Notes: generated from the letters alone by a model not told the origin. DNA of 64,000 nucleotides from Zygnema circumcarinatum (GCA_037447605.1 CM074815.1:1742525-1806524), one strand, 5' to 3'. Shown: positions 1 to 11,970, counted from the stretch's first letter. Numbers and translations: made by a program.

Positions 1-571
1 GCCGCCCTAAAACAACGATCGCCAATGGTTGGCAACCTTGGAATTGAAGGGCCGGCGGCAATGGTTGCCAATCCAAAACCATTGCCAAATGGTTGCAACC
101 GTACCGCAGGCAATGGTATGGTTGGAACCATTGGCAATCGTTGTTTGTTTTTGTCCCGTCGCAATGGTTGGCGACCTTGGAATGCAGTGGTTGCAACGAT
201 GGGCCATGGTTTTCAACGTTGCCAACCACTGCCGCCAGCCCTAAACAACTATTGCCAATGGTTGGCAATCTTGGAATTCAAGGGCCGGCGGGCGGCAACG
301 GTTGGCAACATTGAAAACCATTGCCAATGGTTGCAACCGTAGGCAATGGTTGTTTCGGTCCGATGGCAATGGTTGTGTCGGTCGGGCGGCGATGGTTCCA
401 ACCATTTGGCAATTGCTGTTTCGGACCGGCTTGCCGAGACAAGCGGTCCGCCAAGGCGTCACCTTGTGACGTCAGCCACGAACAGGTCAGGAACAATGTC
501 CAACATGATTGGTCACACACCATCGATGTTGATGTTTGACCATTTCCAAAAATGAAAGAAAAGAGTAAAAG

Positions 572-684
572 GTGTGGGTGCGACACCGGGACTTCCCGGG
601 AGGTCACCCATCCCAGTACTATTCCGGCCCACAAGCGGCGTTCTTCTGGGATCCGGCGTAGTAGCCTAGGTATGATCGCACCAC
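572..684 (-). rRNA. 5S rRNA-like segment, copy 1 (probably a pseudogene)
   Basis: Read on the minus strand, this begins GGTGCGATCATACC and contains CGGATCCCA and then GTACTGGGATGGGTGACC, the hallmarks of plant 5S rRNA. Helix I can still form because GGTGCGA near the 5' end pairs with TCGCACC near the 3' end. A T-run follows the 3' end, as expected for a Pol III terminator. About 9 nt are missing after the CCGC of the middle region: the near-universal GTTAAGC, part of the A-box, is absent, while the C-box is intact. I see no TATA-like box near -28. It is therefore 5S-derived but probably not a functional gene. Confidence 0.75.
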
Positions 685-1482
685 GTGTACGGGCGTCCGA
701 GTGTCCGCCCTTGTTCGTTCGTTTCTGTTTTCTTTTCTCCTTTCGAGGGAAGACATCGGACGCCTCCTTTCGGCAATGGTTGTTTGGGACCGGCGGCAAT
801 GGTTGGAACCAGTGGCAATGGTTGTTTCGGTCCCGTCGCAATGGTGGGCAACCTTGGAATTCAATGGTTGCAACCATTGGCAATGGTTTTCAATGTTGCC
901 AACCATTGCCGCCGGCCCTAAAACAACGATCGCCAATGGTTGGCAACCTTGGAATTGAAGGGCCGGCGGCAATGGTTGCCAATCCAAAACCATTGCCAAA
1001 TGGTTGCAACCGTACCGCAGGCAATGGTATGGTTGGAACCATTGGCAATCGTTGTTTGTTTTTGTCCCGTCGCAATGGTTGGCGACCTTGGAATGCAGTG
1101 GTTGCAACGATGGGCCATGGTTTTCAACGTTGCCAACCACTGCCGCCAGCCCTAAACAACTATTGCCAATGGTTGGCAATCTTGGAATTCAAGGGCCGGC
1201 GGGCGGCAACGGTTGGCAACATTGAAAACCATTGCCAATGGTTGCAACCGTAGGCAATGGTTGTTTCGGTCCGATGGCAATGGTTGTGTCGGTCGGGCGG
1301 CGATGGTTCCAACCATTTGGCAATTGCTGTTTCGGACCGGCTTGCCGAGACAAGCGGTCCGCCAAGGCGTCACCTTGTGACGTCAGCCACGAACAGGTCA
1401 GGAACAATGTCCAACATGATTGGTCACACACCATCGATGTTGATGTTTGACCATTTCCAAAAATGAAAGAAAAGAGTAAAAG

Positions 1483-1595
1483 GTGTGGGTGCGACACCGG
1501 GACTTCCCGGGAGGTCACCCATCCCAGTACTATTCCGGCCCACAAGCGGCGTTCTTCTGGGATCCGGCGTAGTAGCCTAGGTATGATCGCACCAC
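1483..1595 (-). rRNA. 5S rRNA-like segment, copy 2 (probably a pseudogene)
   Basis: This is the same segment one 911-bp period downstream. It has the same intact C-box and the same loss of the GTTAAGC region. The shared deletion shows that the altered form, not an intact 5S gene, was amplified with the array. Confidence 0.75.
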
Positions 1596-2056
1596 GTGTA
1601 CGGGCGTCCGAGTGTCCGCCCTTGTTCGTTCGTTTCTGTTTTCTTTTCTCCTTTCGAGGGAAGACATCGGACGCCTCCTTTCGGCAATGGTTGTTTGGGA
1701 CCGGCGGCAATGGTTGGAACCAGTGGCAATGGTTGTTTCGGTCCCGTCGCAATGGTGGGCAACCTTGGAATTCAATGGTTGCAACCATTGGCAATGGTTT
1801 TCAATGTTGCCAACCATTGCCGCCGGCCCTAAAACAACGATCGCCAATGGTTGGCAACCTTGGAATTGAAGGGCCGGCGGCAATGGTTGCCAATCCAAAA
1901 CCATTGCCAAATGGTTGCAACCGTACCGCAGGCAATGGTATGGTTGGAACCATTGGCAATCGTTGTTTGTTTTTGTCCCGTCGCAATGGTTGGCGACCTT
2001 GGAATGCAGTGGTTGCAACGATGGGCCATGGTTTTCAACGTTGCCAACCATTGCCG

Positions 2057-2957
2057 CTTTAATGCCGCATTGCTTGTCATTCGCATCAGGGGTATACAGG
2101 GCCAGAACAAAATACATCATGCGTTCACGTTACAAAAAGTAAAGAGCAAAGATGCTACATGAGAAACTGCTCTATTGTAAGAACTTCCTCGCTTATTTAA
2201 AAGCCAGATTTCGCACGTTGCAGAGAACAGGTCGCGGAATGCTGGCCTCCCAGTGAACAGAATACAAGACTGTACTCACTTCAGCATCAAACACTCGCTT
2301 CGTTATCGTAACCAGGACAAACGTAAGCTGGAAATCTCAATTGCGTAGTCTTCCTGCTGCGTATATGACCACGCCCCTTGAATGGAAGCACCTAAACAGA
2401 CTATTCTATGCCATTCTAATCCCTTTTAAAAGACACACGAGGGCAAAGTATTCGAAAGAATGTTTGAACCCGTTAGGAAGATTTTGAAAGCATTTGAAAC
2501 CCCTGTGAATTTGTCGAACTTCCCTCTCATTAAGAATCGAAGCACCGGGGCAAAATCAGGTCACACATGATGATGACTTGAAGGCATTGCCGAACTAAAA
2601 GGGAAGGTAGTTCAAACCTGATGGCTCATTTCTTAGGCATCGGGCTCAAATCGAAGCCTCACCCTTGTTGTTTTTGCAAGAAGCTCGGCTAATTAGCGAT
2701 TGCTCAGAAGGCACGAATCAGTGAGTCCTGCAACCCTAAGAAAGTTCCAGCCAGCACACCCCCCGGCGCTTCCGCACCGCACACTCATTACGTCACTACC
2801 ACTTGATAGTCACTTGACATGTGATGCTTCACCTTCATTTCATTTTACATGTCATCAAGATCTCAAATTAGGTCATTTGCACTTCTAAGCACTTTAAAGA
2901 AGGCAGTAGCATATCTGTACATGTGAGACGGGAGGGATCACACTATTCCAGTGCTCC
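2057..2957. other. Intergenic, nothing recognised
   Basis: This is the unique sequence between the satellite edge and the first start codon of the DUF4097 gene. No conserved protein, RNA or repeat was recognised. The part nearest 2958 presumably holds that gene's promoter and 5' UTR. Confidence 0.5.
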
Positions 2958-5900
2958 ATGAGGACTTCTATGCGGCTTCTCCTCCTCCTGCGGAATGCAC
3001 TGCCTCCTCCTCCGCCGCCATTGCCCCGAGATTTACTGCACGGCCTGCTGCAGCCACGGGTCCGTGCAGGAGGCCATGGCTGGCGAGGCAGCTGCAGAGG
3101 GTGGCTCTGTGGTGCGCAAGCCCTACTGCTTCCAAAGGTGCTGTGTTGGACTAAAGCCGGAGGTTTTGGGGCTGCAAAGCGCACGCTCTGCTCGGCAGCT
3201 TCGAGAAGGTTGATGCATCCATCGGAGATACCTGTTCGCAGGCTGTTGAGAAGGTTTCCAGTGGATGTCGGCTGCTCTGTGCGGGTCAGTTTTGTTCAGT
3301 GTTTCAAACTTGGAAAAAAGTTTCAGATGTCAAATTGTAGATTTGTGTACATCATGAGGGTAAAGGAGGCACTCAAGCAGACTCTGAGAAGGCAATCAAG
3401 GGGAGTTGGGAATGGAGTGAACAATGGCTGAGAGAGCAAGGAAGGAAGGGAGCACGCAAGGACGTTTCTTTAGGAGCGAGCTTAAAGGGCATAGCTGAAG
3501 CTCCGTATAGTTGTAAGGAGTTGGCAAACCAAGTTAATCATTACAAGATGGAATGGCACAATGAACTGATCCATTGTGGGCATCACAGGTTGATGTGAGC
3601 GGCAGCACCTCCGTTGATGTGAATATTGGCGATGAATCAGAGCTCATAACCATTGAGGTGAGGAGTTTCTCTTCTTCTGATACTTTCTACCAAGAAAGTC
3701 TTGTTTCATTAGGTCCGCAAAAGTTAATCTCCAAAGCGGAGTGAAAGGTGAAATGTGATGGAACAACTCCATTTCTGGGTTTGGCATCCGTTTTAGGGCC
3801 AACCTCGATTTCACACCCCATATGTGTCAGCGCATTCACGTCTGTAATGTATCCCAAGCATTTTCTAATAAAAGCATGACCTTTATCATTTGGGAATATC
3901 ATAGACTCCTCATTTGAGTGTGCATATTCTTGTGATGTTGATCCTATAACAATAGAACCGAAGTGAGGGAATGAATTGCAGTCAAGTGCGTTTCCTTAAA
4001 AAATTGAATGGGATAAAGCATCGTGAGCATATGTATAAACTGAGACCGGGCATTTTGCACTGATCTACTTGCTAGATCTGTGAAATGCAGATCAGATGAT
4101 GATGATGATGATAGACTGAATTTGACGTAAGGAAGCGTACTCTTCCAAGTGGTACTATGTTCTGAAACTTTGAGACTCCTCCATTCAGAGCCAACCTCTG
4201 TGACACAGCAGGTTTCTATTGTTTATTCAGTTCCCAGCCTATAGTCTTCAATGAGTCAGAGCACCTAAACGACAAAGCTACTTTCATGAGCATGCATTCC
4301 CCCGAACCATGATCATCACAGCTTACTTGTGCAAACCAGATCTTTCTTCAACAATTTTGACTCGTAACTCATTACTAAGATGTTTCAGTTCACCAGGTTG
4401 TCTCTTACTGCTGTGGAGTGACCTTATTTTCTATTGAATTTTTTTTTTTTTTTTTTTTCGTGATCTTTCTAGAAGTGGAGCTTCCCTGACATGTTTCCTA
4501 TGCTGGACTTTTCCAGGCAGAGTGGTTCAATCCTGAAGCAAGAGCTGAAAATACAGAACGCTATCTGCAGTTCTCAAGCACTCAGGACTCCGTCGGTGAG
4601 TAGGCAGTGCAGTCACATTCAATTAACACTCATTTGAAATGTTGGTTCTGCTATTCAGTCAAGACTATCCAATCACCTGCTACTGACAATAACCTTTTGC
4701 GTCAGCTTCAGATTAAGCTTATAAGTGTAGGGATAGGTAGTTGTGTCCTTTTCTTGATGCATATCTCAAGTTCGGAACTTTAGTGAAAGACTGCATAGGG
4801 GCTAACAGTGAGTTCAGGAAAGTTTCCCGGAAACTTACTGGTTTGTTCGATGTTGTGGCAGAGGTCCATGAACAGAATGCTGACGGCAGCCAGTTGGAGC
4901 CTGACGTCATCAAAGTTTCCATCCCGGAACGTTGGTGTAATGTCGCTGTTCACACGTGGGAAGGGGCTGTCTCTATTGCGAGTGTGGTACTACTTTCATC
5001 CCAATACCTCACTAGTCAGCGTCATAAAACTCAAACTCATCCTGAAATACCCCCTTACACCTGACAATACTGAGATGCAGCTGTTCCTTACTGTTTCTCA
5101 TATCACTTTGAGCACAGTTTTGATTGCGTATGGTCTTTTCTTCTATCCTTAACTGCCTACGCATGAACGAAGATGGTAGCATGGAGAGGATTCCCTGCTA
5201 CCCCCTGCTTCCATAGCCTTCGTTTTTGTGCAGCTTCATGGTGTTGTTGGAATGCATGTAAATGTTGCAGTAAGTTTGGTTTGCGAGCACATTGCAGGTT
5301 GAGGCAAACTTGGAAGTGAAGACAGATGGTGGCAACGTTAAACTTGGTGAGCTTTTTCGCAATTCTTTGGAGTTTGAGTGTAGGGAAATATGCCCTTTCT
5401 TTTTTTGCAAACCATCCATTGCTCAAGCCCTGGGGTGGTAGCTTGAGCAGGGAAAGTGAAAGGTGCTTCCACGGTGATCGACACAAATGGAGGCTCACTC
5501 GAAGCGAAGATGGTGAGAAAAAATTCACTTTGTCCATTTCTCAGCGTTCTGTTCAGAAAGTAAGCTCCCCCGAAGAACAGATTTCAGATAATTTTTTTTT
5601 TTTTTTTTTTTTTTCAGATTTTTTTGCATGCTTTTATGCTGTGCTCAGCAGTCAGAGCCTTTGTTGCCCAACTTGGCACCCTTCCACGCTGATTTTTTAC
5701 TGTATTTTCTCTCGTTAGATGTAATTGTGGCACAATCTTGTAGGACCTATCACTCATGTTTCATCCATTAACAAGTAAGCAGTCTATGTTTTATCAAGGT
5801 GGGATTTTCACTCATCCTAAGGGGGTTCTTTGGTGGTAGATTTTCTCTGCTTTACAAGCCAAAACCCACGGCGGGAAAGTTTCCCTGCAGCAAGTCTTGG

Positions 5901-7789
5901 GCAACGATGTGCTGATAGAGGCCGGAGGGGGAGAGGTGCATTTGGGCGCAATGTACGGTCAGAGTGAGCACTAGGGTTTTTGAAGCTCCCTGAACCCTTC
6001 ATGATATCTATCTGTCTGCGGTTGCTAGTAACAACAAAGTAGTAGTAACCATCTAATTTTTTTCTCTTTCGTGGAGTTTGCCGAAGGGAAGGCCAAACAC
6101 ACTTTTACTTCGGTGCACTTTCTCGCCATGCTTTTGCTGACTAAAGAGATCGTTGTTTTTTTTTCGTATGGAAAGGACGGAATATGTATGGTAGCACATC
6201 CACGTGATAGGCATTCTGGACGTTTTGTCTTTCATCTCCTTCTGGAGTCTCATATTTGCGCATACTCATGCAGATGTTTGGGCCGTTTGTGCAGGTTTGA
6301 AAGTTTTGGAGTGCCGAAGATTTGAGGCTTCCACACTCCGGTCAGAGTCTGTTGAGGTCAGCCCTAGCAGTGCTTACGCTTGGACCTGCACCCCAGTTTT
6401 CAGAGCTATGCATGCGCATGCTGCCCACTAGAACAGAGGCAAGCAGTTGTTTTCTGCAGGGTATGGCATCATATTGGCCGCTACTTGTCTGTGTATCTGC
6501 AGATTGTGGCAGGAGAGGATGGAGTCGCCATAGGAGGCCTTGAAGGGTAATGCTCCACTACCATCGAATGCTCTCTTTCAACTTCTCTCCCTCTCTCTAT
6601 CTCTTCCCCCCCGCCTTCGTTCTCCCTCTCTCATCCCTCGTCTCCTGTTCCTCTCTCCTCTTCTCACCCACTCCTCCAACCACCTTTCCTCTCCTCCACC
6701 TTCCTCTTTCTCTCTAACTTCTCCTCTCCTCTCTCCTCTCTACCCCTCCCCTCCGTGCCCCCCTTCCCGCTTTCTCCTTCCTCCTGCCCACTGTTGCTCA
6801 TTTGGAGTCTGTATGAAGCTGGGTAATCTCGCATTGGCTTTTTCAATGTGCGAATACTGGGAGCTTGCTTTGGTTTCTGGCAGGTCCATTTGCATTCGCT
6901 CTGTTGGAGGTGATGTTGAGCTGCAACTACACGACAATGCCATAAAGGTGACTCTCATCTTTCCTTTTATCTCAGCAGTTTTTCCTCGGGAGTGGCTTCA
7001 GGAGGTCTATGAACTCAGCAAGATGGGGTTTCATTGCTTGGAGGTAGACAAGGGGAAGGCAAAGAAAGCATGTAAAGTTTGCCGAACTTTCCTTCATACA
7101 AACCCTAAAAGGTTCCTCAACAGGCCTGACTCTCTCCTTCAGCGATTCTTTCCTTACCTTTTTGCGCGAAATAACTACGAAAGGGCTGCGGCTTTCTGTA
7201 CTGCAGGTAGAAGTTTCAGCAGAAAGCGGCAATGTCACGGTTTTTCTGTCACCTTCATTGGCAGCGAAGGTGGGTCAACTGTCAGAGTTTCTCTGCCCGT
7301 CAACGTGGGCTCTCTTGAATCCGTGAGATAATTGACATCAAGAAGGTTGCATTCTTTTAGCTCACATGCTCAATCAAACCCATCCAATCACCATCAAGTC
7401 ACCTCCAAGGCTGCTGCTTTCCCTGCCTCTTCCAACGGGTCGGTTTGCCCTCTAAAATCTGTATGCAGGTGGAGTACTCGGGCAAGGGCCAATTCCACCA
7501 CGACTTACCGCTCTCAATACTCTCTGAGGTCGCCAGCACCGCCCCCGCCTCCGCCTCTCCCCTTGAAGGAGAAGAAAGCGACTTCCATATTGTTTCGTTT
7601 GCGGCTGAAGCTGAGAGGATAGAGCCTTCAGCTCCTTCTGGCAGAGAGGAGAGGCGGGGAGAAGGCAGGCTCTGCTGCATCCGGGTGAAGGGAGGCGCAG
7701 GGGACCTGACAGTGAAGAAGAGGGGCTGGATGGAGGCCTTGGCAGCAAAGGCAGGCATGGCCCTTCCTGGGGGGAAGGGCACACCCTGA
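2958..7789 (+). CDS. DUF4097 / FAM185A-like protein, 12 exons
   Basis: Exons read by phase-consistent GT-AG junctions are 2958-3284, 3589-3657, 4517-4595, 4862-4986, 5298-5346, 5451-5512, 5840-5957, 6295-6356, 6503-6546, 6884-6947, 7207-7269 and 7469-7789. The product has an Arg/Leu/Pro-rich N-terminus without early acidic residues, like a mitochondrial or plastid transit peptide. A long series of short beta-strand repeats follows, each with a Gly-Gly or Asn-Gly turn, such as LEVKTDGGNVKL, VIDTNGGSLEAKM, LQAKTHGGKVSL, VLIEAGGGEVHLG and IRSVGGDVELQL. This pattern is typical of the DUF4097 adhesin-like beta-helix and of animal FAM185A. The biochemical role is unknown. The C-terminal exon is acidic and then basic, with no recognisable domain. 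The first Met of the open exon was chosen as start. The gene is tail to tail with the thylakoid lumen gene. Confidence 0.72.
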
Positions 7790-8275
7790 CAGGAAAAGAA
7801 ATACGGTTCACTTTCTTTGAATGTTGAAATACAATTTCAATGAACAAGAGTGGTGGGTTTCCGCTCTAAGAATGGCAGTCCATGAGTGCATGTACAGCCC
7901 TCCAGGAAGGACATTGAAGCCAGGAACAGCCCCCATCCATTATCTCTTCTTTTTCAAAAAGCCGATTCCCGAAAATAGGAATCAACATCCTTTCATAGTC
8001 TTGAAGGAAAAGCCCCCTGAGCGCAGGGTCGTCAAAACGAATAAAGTGATTTCCCTAAGCTGATTCCCTAGACTTTGGCAAATACCCGTCTGTGAATACA
8101 ATGATTGAAACAAAATAAGCATACGACTGCCTTGGACGTTCCAAACAAACTACAAAAATGTGAATGGAAGCCGTTTCCTTCCAGCCGGAACTACAGTAAG
8201 ACTGAGTCAGGTAACTCAGCAATCCTGCTGATCCTCCAAACATTCTACAAACGATGAGCCGGCTGTCAGACAAGC
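7790..8275. other. Convergent 3' regions
   Basis: The DUF4097 gene ends at 7789 and the lumen-protein gene ends, from the other strand, at 8276. The 486 bp between them should hold both 3' UTRs and polyadenylation sites. No other element was seen. Confidence 0.5.
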
Positions 8276-10210
8276 CTATTTGCAAGCGAGTTCCAGTCTC
8301 GCTTCGTCAGGAAGAGTAGGGTTCCTGCAAATCTTCTGAATATCAACGTAGCCAATAAGAGCATCCGCGAAGTTAGCTCCTTCCAGGTTAGCGCCATCAA
8401 AGGTTGATCCCGACAAAACGGTATTGACGAACTGCACTCCTCGCATGTCAGAATTGTCGAAAGCCACTCTGTCGACAACTGCGTTATTGAAGATCGTGCC
8501 TGGAGACAGGATGAACAGAGAGTAGTCAGTGCTGGCCGACTGGAAAGAACTCAAATAAATACTGAAATGGTTGCTACGCAACTGAGGAACAGCGAGTAAC
8601 TGTTTGCAGTCAATAACTGACAGGATTTGTGATCCCCAATCACACTCTAATTTTCAAACAGCTCAGATTGACCCCAAAGTTATAGCAGGGAATCTAGGAA
8701 GGTTTTTCGCTGGTTACAGTCATGACCGCCAGCTAATCATGGCGTGTCATGGTGAATGAATGCTCACTTCAAAATAAAAAAACCTACATTGGATTCAGAC
8801 AGAAAGTAAATAAGAGTTCAATGCTACTGTGACGTAACTTAAACTCGCAAGTTCGCAAGGATGTACAAAGTGGACAAAAAATAGAACCGTCTCCACCGCC
8901 TCTTACTAATACATGCTCACAGTCCGCTTTCCTTCTGTCTTTTCCCTAGTTTGAATCTGCCGTTACAAGGTAAGTTGACATGCTCAATCAAAGCCTCTCC
9001 TCAGCCACTCAAACTCAGAGGGCATGTCTGCCTTGCCAGAAATTCAGCTTATCGGCCATGGTATCGAAGATTTGGTATTAGGCGCAGTCTGCATTAAGAC
9101 GTGCACACAAATATTAGCCCCGGAAAGTTCCCTTACCTTTGAAGCTAGCGCCGACGGCATAAGCCTTCGTCATAACGACCTCTGTCAAGTCCGCGTTGTC
9201 AAAAATTGCGTCTGCCATCAGTGCAGAGGAAAGGGTTTTACCCTTCAAGTTGGTGGTATCATTGCTGAAATCACAAAAGCGAAGGTCTAGGAGCTTGTCT
9301 GCCACCCCATTTGCTTGGCCGATGGTGTTGCCGTCAAAGGCTTTCTCGCACCTGCTGGGATCTTTAGAGAGTGGCGGGAGACGGGCCTGGAAGGCAGCAA
9401 AAGCACACACACACAAAGCATGAGAGCACGAGATCAACGAACATCTTCCGAGGACTTGGTCGGCTTGAAAGTCACCAATGAAAACTGCAAACAAGTCCAC
9501 AATGCATTATCTTCTCATTTAGAGGACTTTGGTTGACTTTCAGCGTCATGACAAGCACAACGAATGTCTACATTTGCGCAGAGATGACAGAGTGTCATTA
9601 ATCTCCTGCCAAATAAGTAATTGTTAAGGCCAGGAATGGCAGCTTTAGGAAGTTCCTGCTTTTTCTGCTCTGCATGCTCACCTGAGACTTCGCAAGGGAG
9701 GGACCAGTTGACGCCAGGGTCAGAGCAACACACGCTCCACAAAAGAGATTGCGAAGGACCTTTCCTGTTGACTTCTCACTGTTGTCTGCTTCCCAGGCTG
9801 CAATGGAAAGTCGACCTTATCAGGTTCAGGAACATCTCGGTGCTGGCATTTCAGCCAGACATGGCGGACCAAGAAGAGGTACGAGACAATGTGACAGTGT
9901 GTGCGATCGCGGCGATTGTACAGATAAAACAGGGAGGGGCAGACAACTGGCAACTGCCGAGGGCACGTTCAGTTTAGAATTCGGATATCCATTTCAAGAG
10001 GTTAAGTGAGAATATTTTTTTCTAAAAAAGATGTTCATTGAGCCATGCAATATCCTTACAGCAGCTCGTTTTCGGGGAAATGCTGAGGGTGGAGGGAGCA
10101 GGCGCCGTTCCGGAGACGGAAAGATGCAAGCCAAGGAAGGGCGTCTTCTGCAACATCGGAAGGGAGCCATGCGACAGGCTGCAGGTGGCAGGGAGCGCCA
10201 TGGCAGCCAT
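8276..10210 (-). CDS. TL17: Thylakoid lumenal 17.4 kDa-type pentapeptide-repeat protein
   Basis: Four exons (10060-10210, 9682-9797, 9137-9386, 8276-8499) join in phase into 246 residues, close to the plant TL17.4 protein. The N-terminus, starting MAAMALPATCSLSHG, looks like a chloroplast transit peptide. Exon 2 encodes a hydrophobic stretch ending in a possible lumenal cleavage site (ACVALTLASTGPSLAKSQ). The mature part has the family signatures NTIGQANGVADKLLDLRFCD, LKGKTLSSALMADAIFDNAD and EVVMTKAYAVGASFKG, then pentapeptide repeats (GSTFDGANLEGANFADALIG) and the C-terminal QKICRN. The family lies in the thylakoid lumen, where its function is poorly defined. An in-frame ATG at 10279 would lengthen the transit peptide. 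The 10210 start gives the usual length. Confidence 0.92.
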
Positions 10211-10284
10211 AGCGGCAGAGGAGGACGGGGCGAGGGCGAGCGAGCACTGAGCAGGCGAGCACGCTTCCCTCCAAGGCATGCTTT

Positions 10285-10390
10285 CTAATATCGTATCGTA
10301 TCGTCATTATCCCAAGGATAAATATCGTTACAGTGTCTTTGCGCATGGCGATACGATACGAAAGGATATTGCGGCAATACCGGATATTGG
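10285..10390. repeat. ATCGT-rich inverted repeat
   Basis: TATCGTATCGTATCG on the left faces CGATACGATACG on the right, with GATATT/ATATCG motifs between. Short ATCGT runs also occur near 12120-12170, 13022-13045, 17830, 20400-20470 and 45568-45600, usually upstream of genes. They look like scattered remnants of one repeat family rather than a gene. Confidence 0.5.
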
Positions 10391-10517
10391 CTCATAATGT
10401 TTAACAGATGGCATGGGTCTCAAGCTGGCGATGCCATCACGAGAATGGCATGGCATGGCATGGCATGGCAGAACGCACTGTGGGAACCACGAGCCCAGCG
10501 CTCACTGAGGACCTCAA

Positions 10518-10586
10518 GATGGATGGATGGATGGATGGATGGATGGATGGATGGATGGATGGATGGATGGATGGATGGATGGATGG
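10518..10586. repeat. (ATGG)n microsatellite
   Basis: About 17 uninterrupted ATGG tetramers. A shorter ATGGC pentamer run sits just upstream at about 10445-10470. It lies between the transcription start of the lumen-protein gene and the transposon at 11076. The open frames across it are repeat artefacts. Confidence 0.95.
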
Positions 10587-11075
10587 CTTCATGGACCTTC
10601 CGTCGCTCCCTCCGCGCGATGTGCCGCACATCGGTGACCTTCGCGGCTGCGACTCAGGCTTGAGTCGTTGTTCCACTGAGGCGTAGTTTTCCGCTCCTAA
10701 CTTCTTTCTTTTGTGCTAAGGTCCTTTGCGACCAGTTCTTCGTTGTTCCCCATGCTGATTATGTTGTCCATGCACATTTGATGGCCTCGCCATCGTGAGA
10801 TCACTGCCACTTCCCGCTCCTCTTCATAGAAGCACAAGCTTAAAACTTTTGTGACGTATAGCGTACGTCAGCAGAAGTACTGTACCGGCACCGCGGTACG
10901 TACGATTCCCAGATTTCGGTTAAAAGCCACGGACGGCATCGTAACCGCATTCGCACCCGAAAATGGGGTAAACTGTGTCTAAGAAAATGTCGACGATGGA
11001 TCTCCTTCCACGTGGCGAGCAATGGAGCACGCGATCCGGCTGGCTCGGGCAGGAGAGCAACGGGAGGAAAAGATA

Positions 11076-11962
11076 GGGTAACTCTACTGCACCCCCGCGT
11101 TTTGTCTTTCGCACCCCCGTTTTGAAAAATTTTCCTGCCCGTTTTGGTTACCTCCCAGTTTTGAATATTTCGGGAAAAAATCTTTTTCCCACCCCTTTCG
11201 TCCCCTCCGCTGCCCCCTGTTGTGAAACGCGATAAAAATCAATGCATGATCGTTCGTTTATGTCAGTGGTTGCCTTTTAACGGTAAAGTTCATGGGTGGG
11301 TACCGGGAGGTGTTGAGTTCGGTTGTTGTCATTCCCCCTCCCTTCATTTTTTTTTGGACATTCCATCCCCTCGTTTTCTCCTTTTCACTATTGACTTCCA
11401 ACAATGTGCGACAAAAGAAAAGGGGATTTGCATTGGTCTCAAGATGGTGAGGCCATCAAATAAACATGGACGAAGTCAACATGGGAACCACAAGAAATTA
11501 GTCGCAAATGAAACAAGCACAAAATAAAAAAACTAGGAACAAAAAACTAAACTAAACTAAACTTAAGTACAAAAACGCAACCTTAAACACAACTGCAAAG
11601 GTCACCAATGTTGGGCAACTGTTACTCTCTGTTTTCAGGTTACCCCTAATTAAGGCAAGATCTTAAATTGTGGCCTGCTTGCTTGCAATTGGAACATTTT
11701 TTCCCTTCAACGTACTCGAAATAGCTCTTGTCCCGGCTGATTGCCAAACTGCGCGCGCCAGAAGGTCGACCTCGTTCCTTCATAACCGGGGGAGGGTTTT
11801 GCAACCGCAATGGTTCGAGGGGGGGCAGCGGAGGGGACTAAAGGGGCGGGAAAAAGATTTTTTCCCGAAATATTCAAAACTGGGGGATAACCAAAACGGG
11901 CAGGAAAATTTTTCAAAACGGGGGTGCGAAAGACAAAACGCGGGGGTGCAGTAGAGTTACCC
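11076..11962. mobile_element. hAT-like non-autonomous transposon (887 bp, long TIRs)
   Basis: The element starts GGGTAACTCTACTGCACCCC and ends with its exact reverse complement. Terminal inverted repeats of about 140 bp (11076-11217 and 11821-11962) differ at only a few positions. They contain internal repeats of CCCCCGTTTTG. The flanks are an exact 8-bp direct repeat, AAAAGATA at 11068-11075 and 11963-11970, the target-site length of hAT elements. The interior of about 600 bp has no transposase-like frame and carries a short run of AAACT repeats, so the element needs a transposase from elsewhere. Mutator would give 9 bp. P-type elements also give 8 bp and cannot be excluded. Confidence 0.9.
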
Positions 11963-11970
11963 AAAAGATA

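Larger units (their letters stand above)
1..2056. repeat. 911-bp tandem satellite array containing 5S-like segments
   Basis: Bases 1-911 recur at 912-1822 with essentially no differences, and a third partial copy runs to about 2056, where similarity stops abruptly. Each full unit has two parts. One is a roughly 110-bp 5S rRNA-like segment on the minus strand. The other is a spacer of several hundred bases made of the 9-mer CAATGGTTG and its reverse complement CAACCATTG, usually extended to GGCAATGGTTGG. Long open frames cross the unit in several frames on both strands, as expected for a short repeat without stops, and they are not genes. The near identity of neighbouring copies suggests recent homogenisation, as in 5S rDNA arrays. 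The array continues off the left edge. Confidence 0.95.

Noticed and set aside
552-1253. 233-codon open frame and several others in 1-2060
   Set aside because: They are translations of the CAATGGTTG satellite and repeat with its 911-bp period on both strands, with no family resemblance.
6540-7331. 263-codon frame on the plus strand
   Set aside because: It runs through a pyrimidine-rich intron and across three exons of the DUF4097 gene in mixed frames. The spliced reading explains the conserved parts.
10397-10686. Trp/Met/Asp-repeat and Ile/His/Pro-repeat frames
   Set aside because: Pure products of the (ATGG)n microsatellite.
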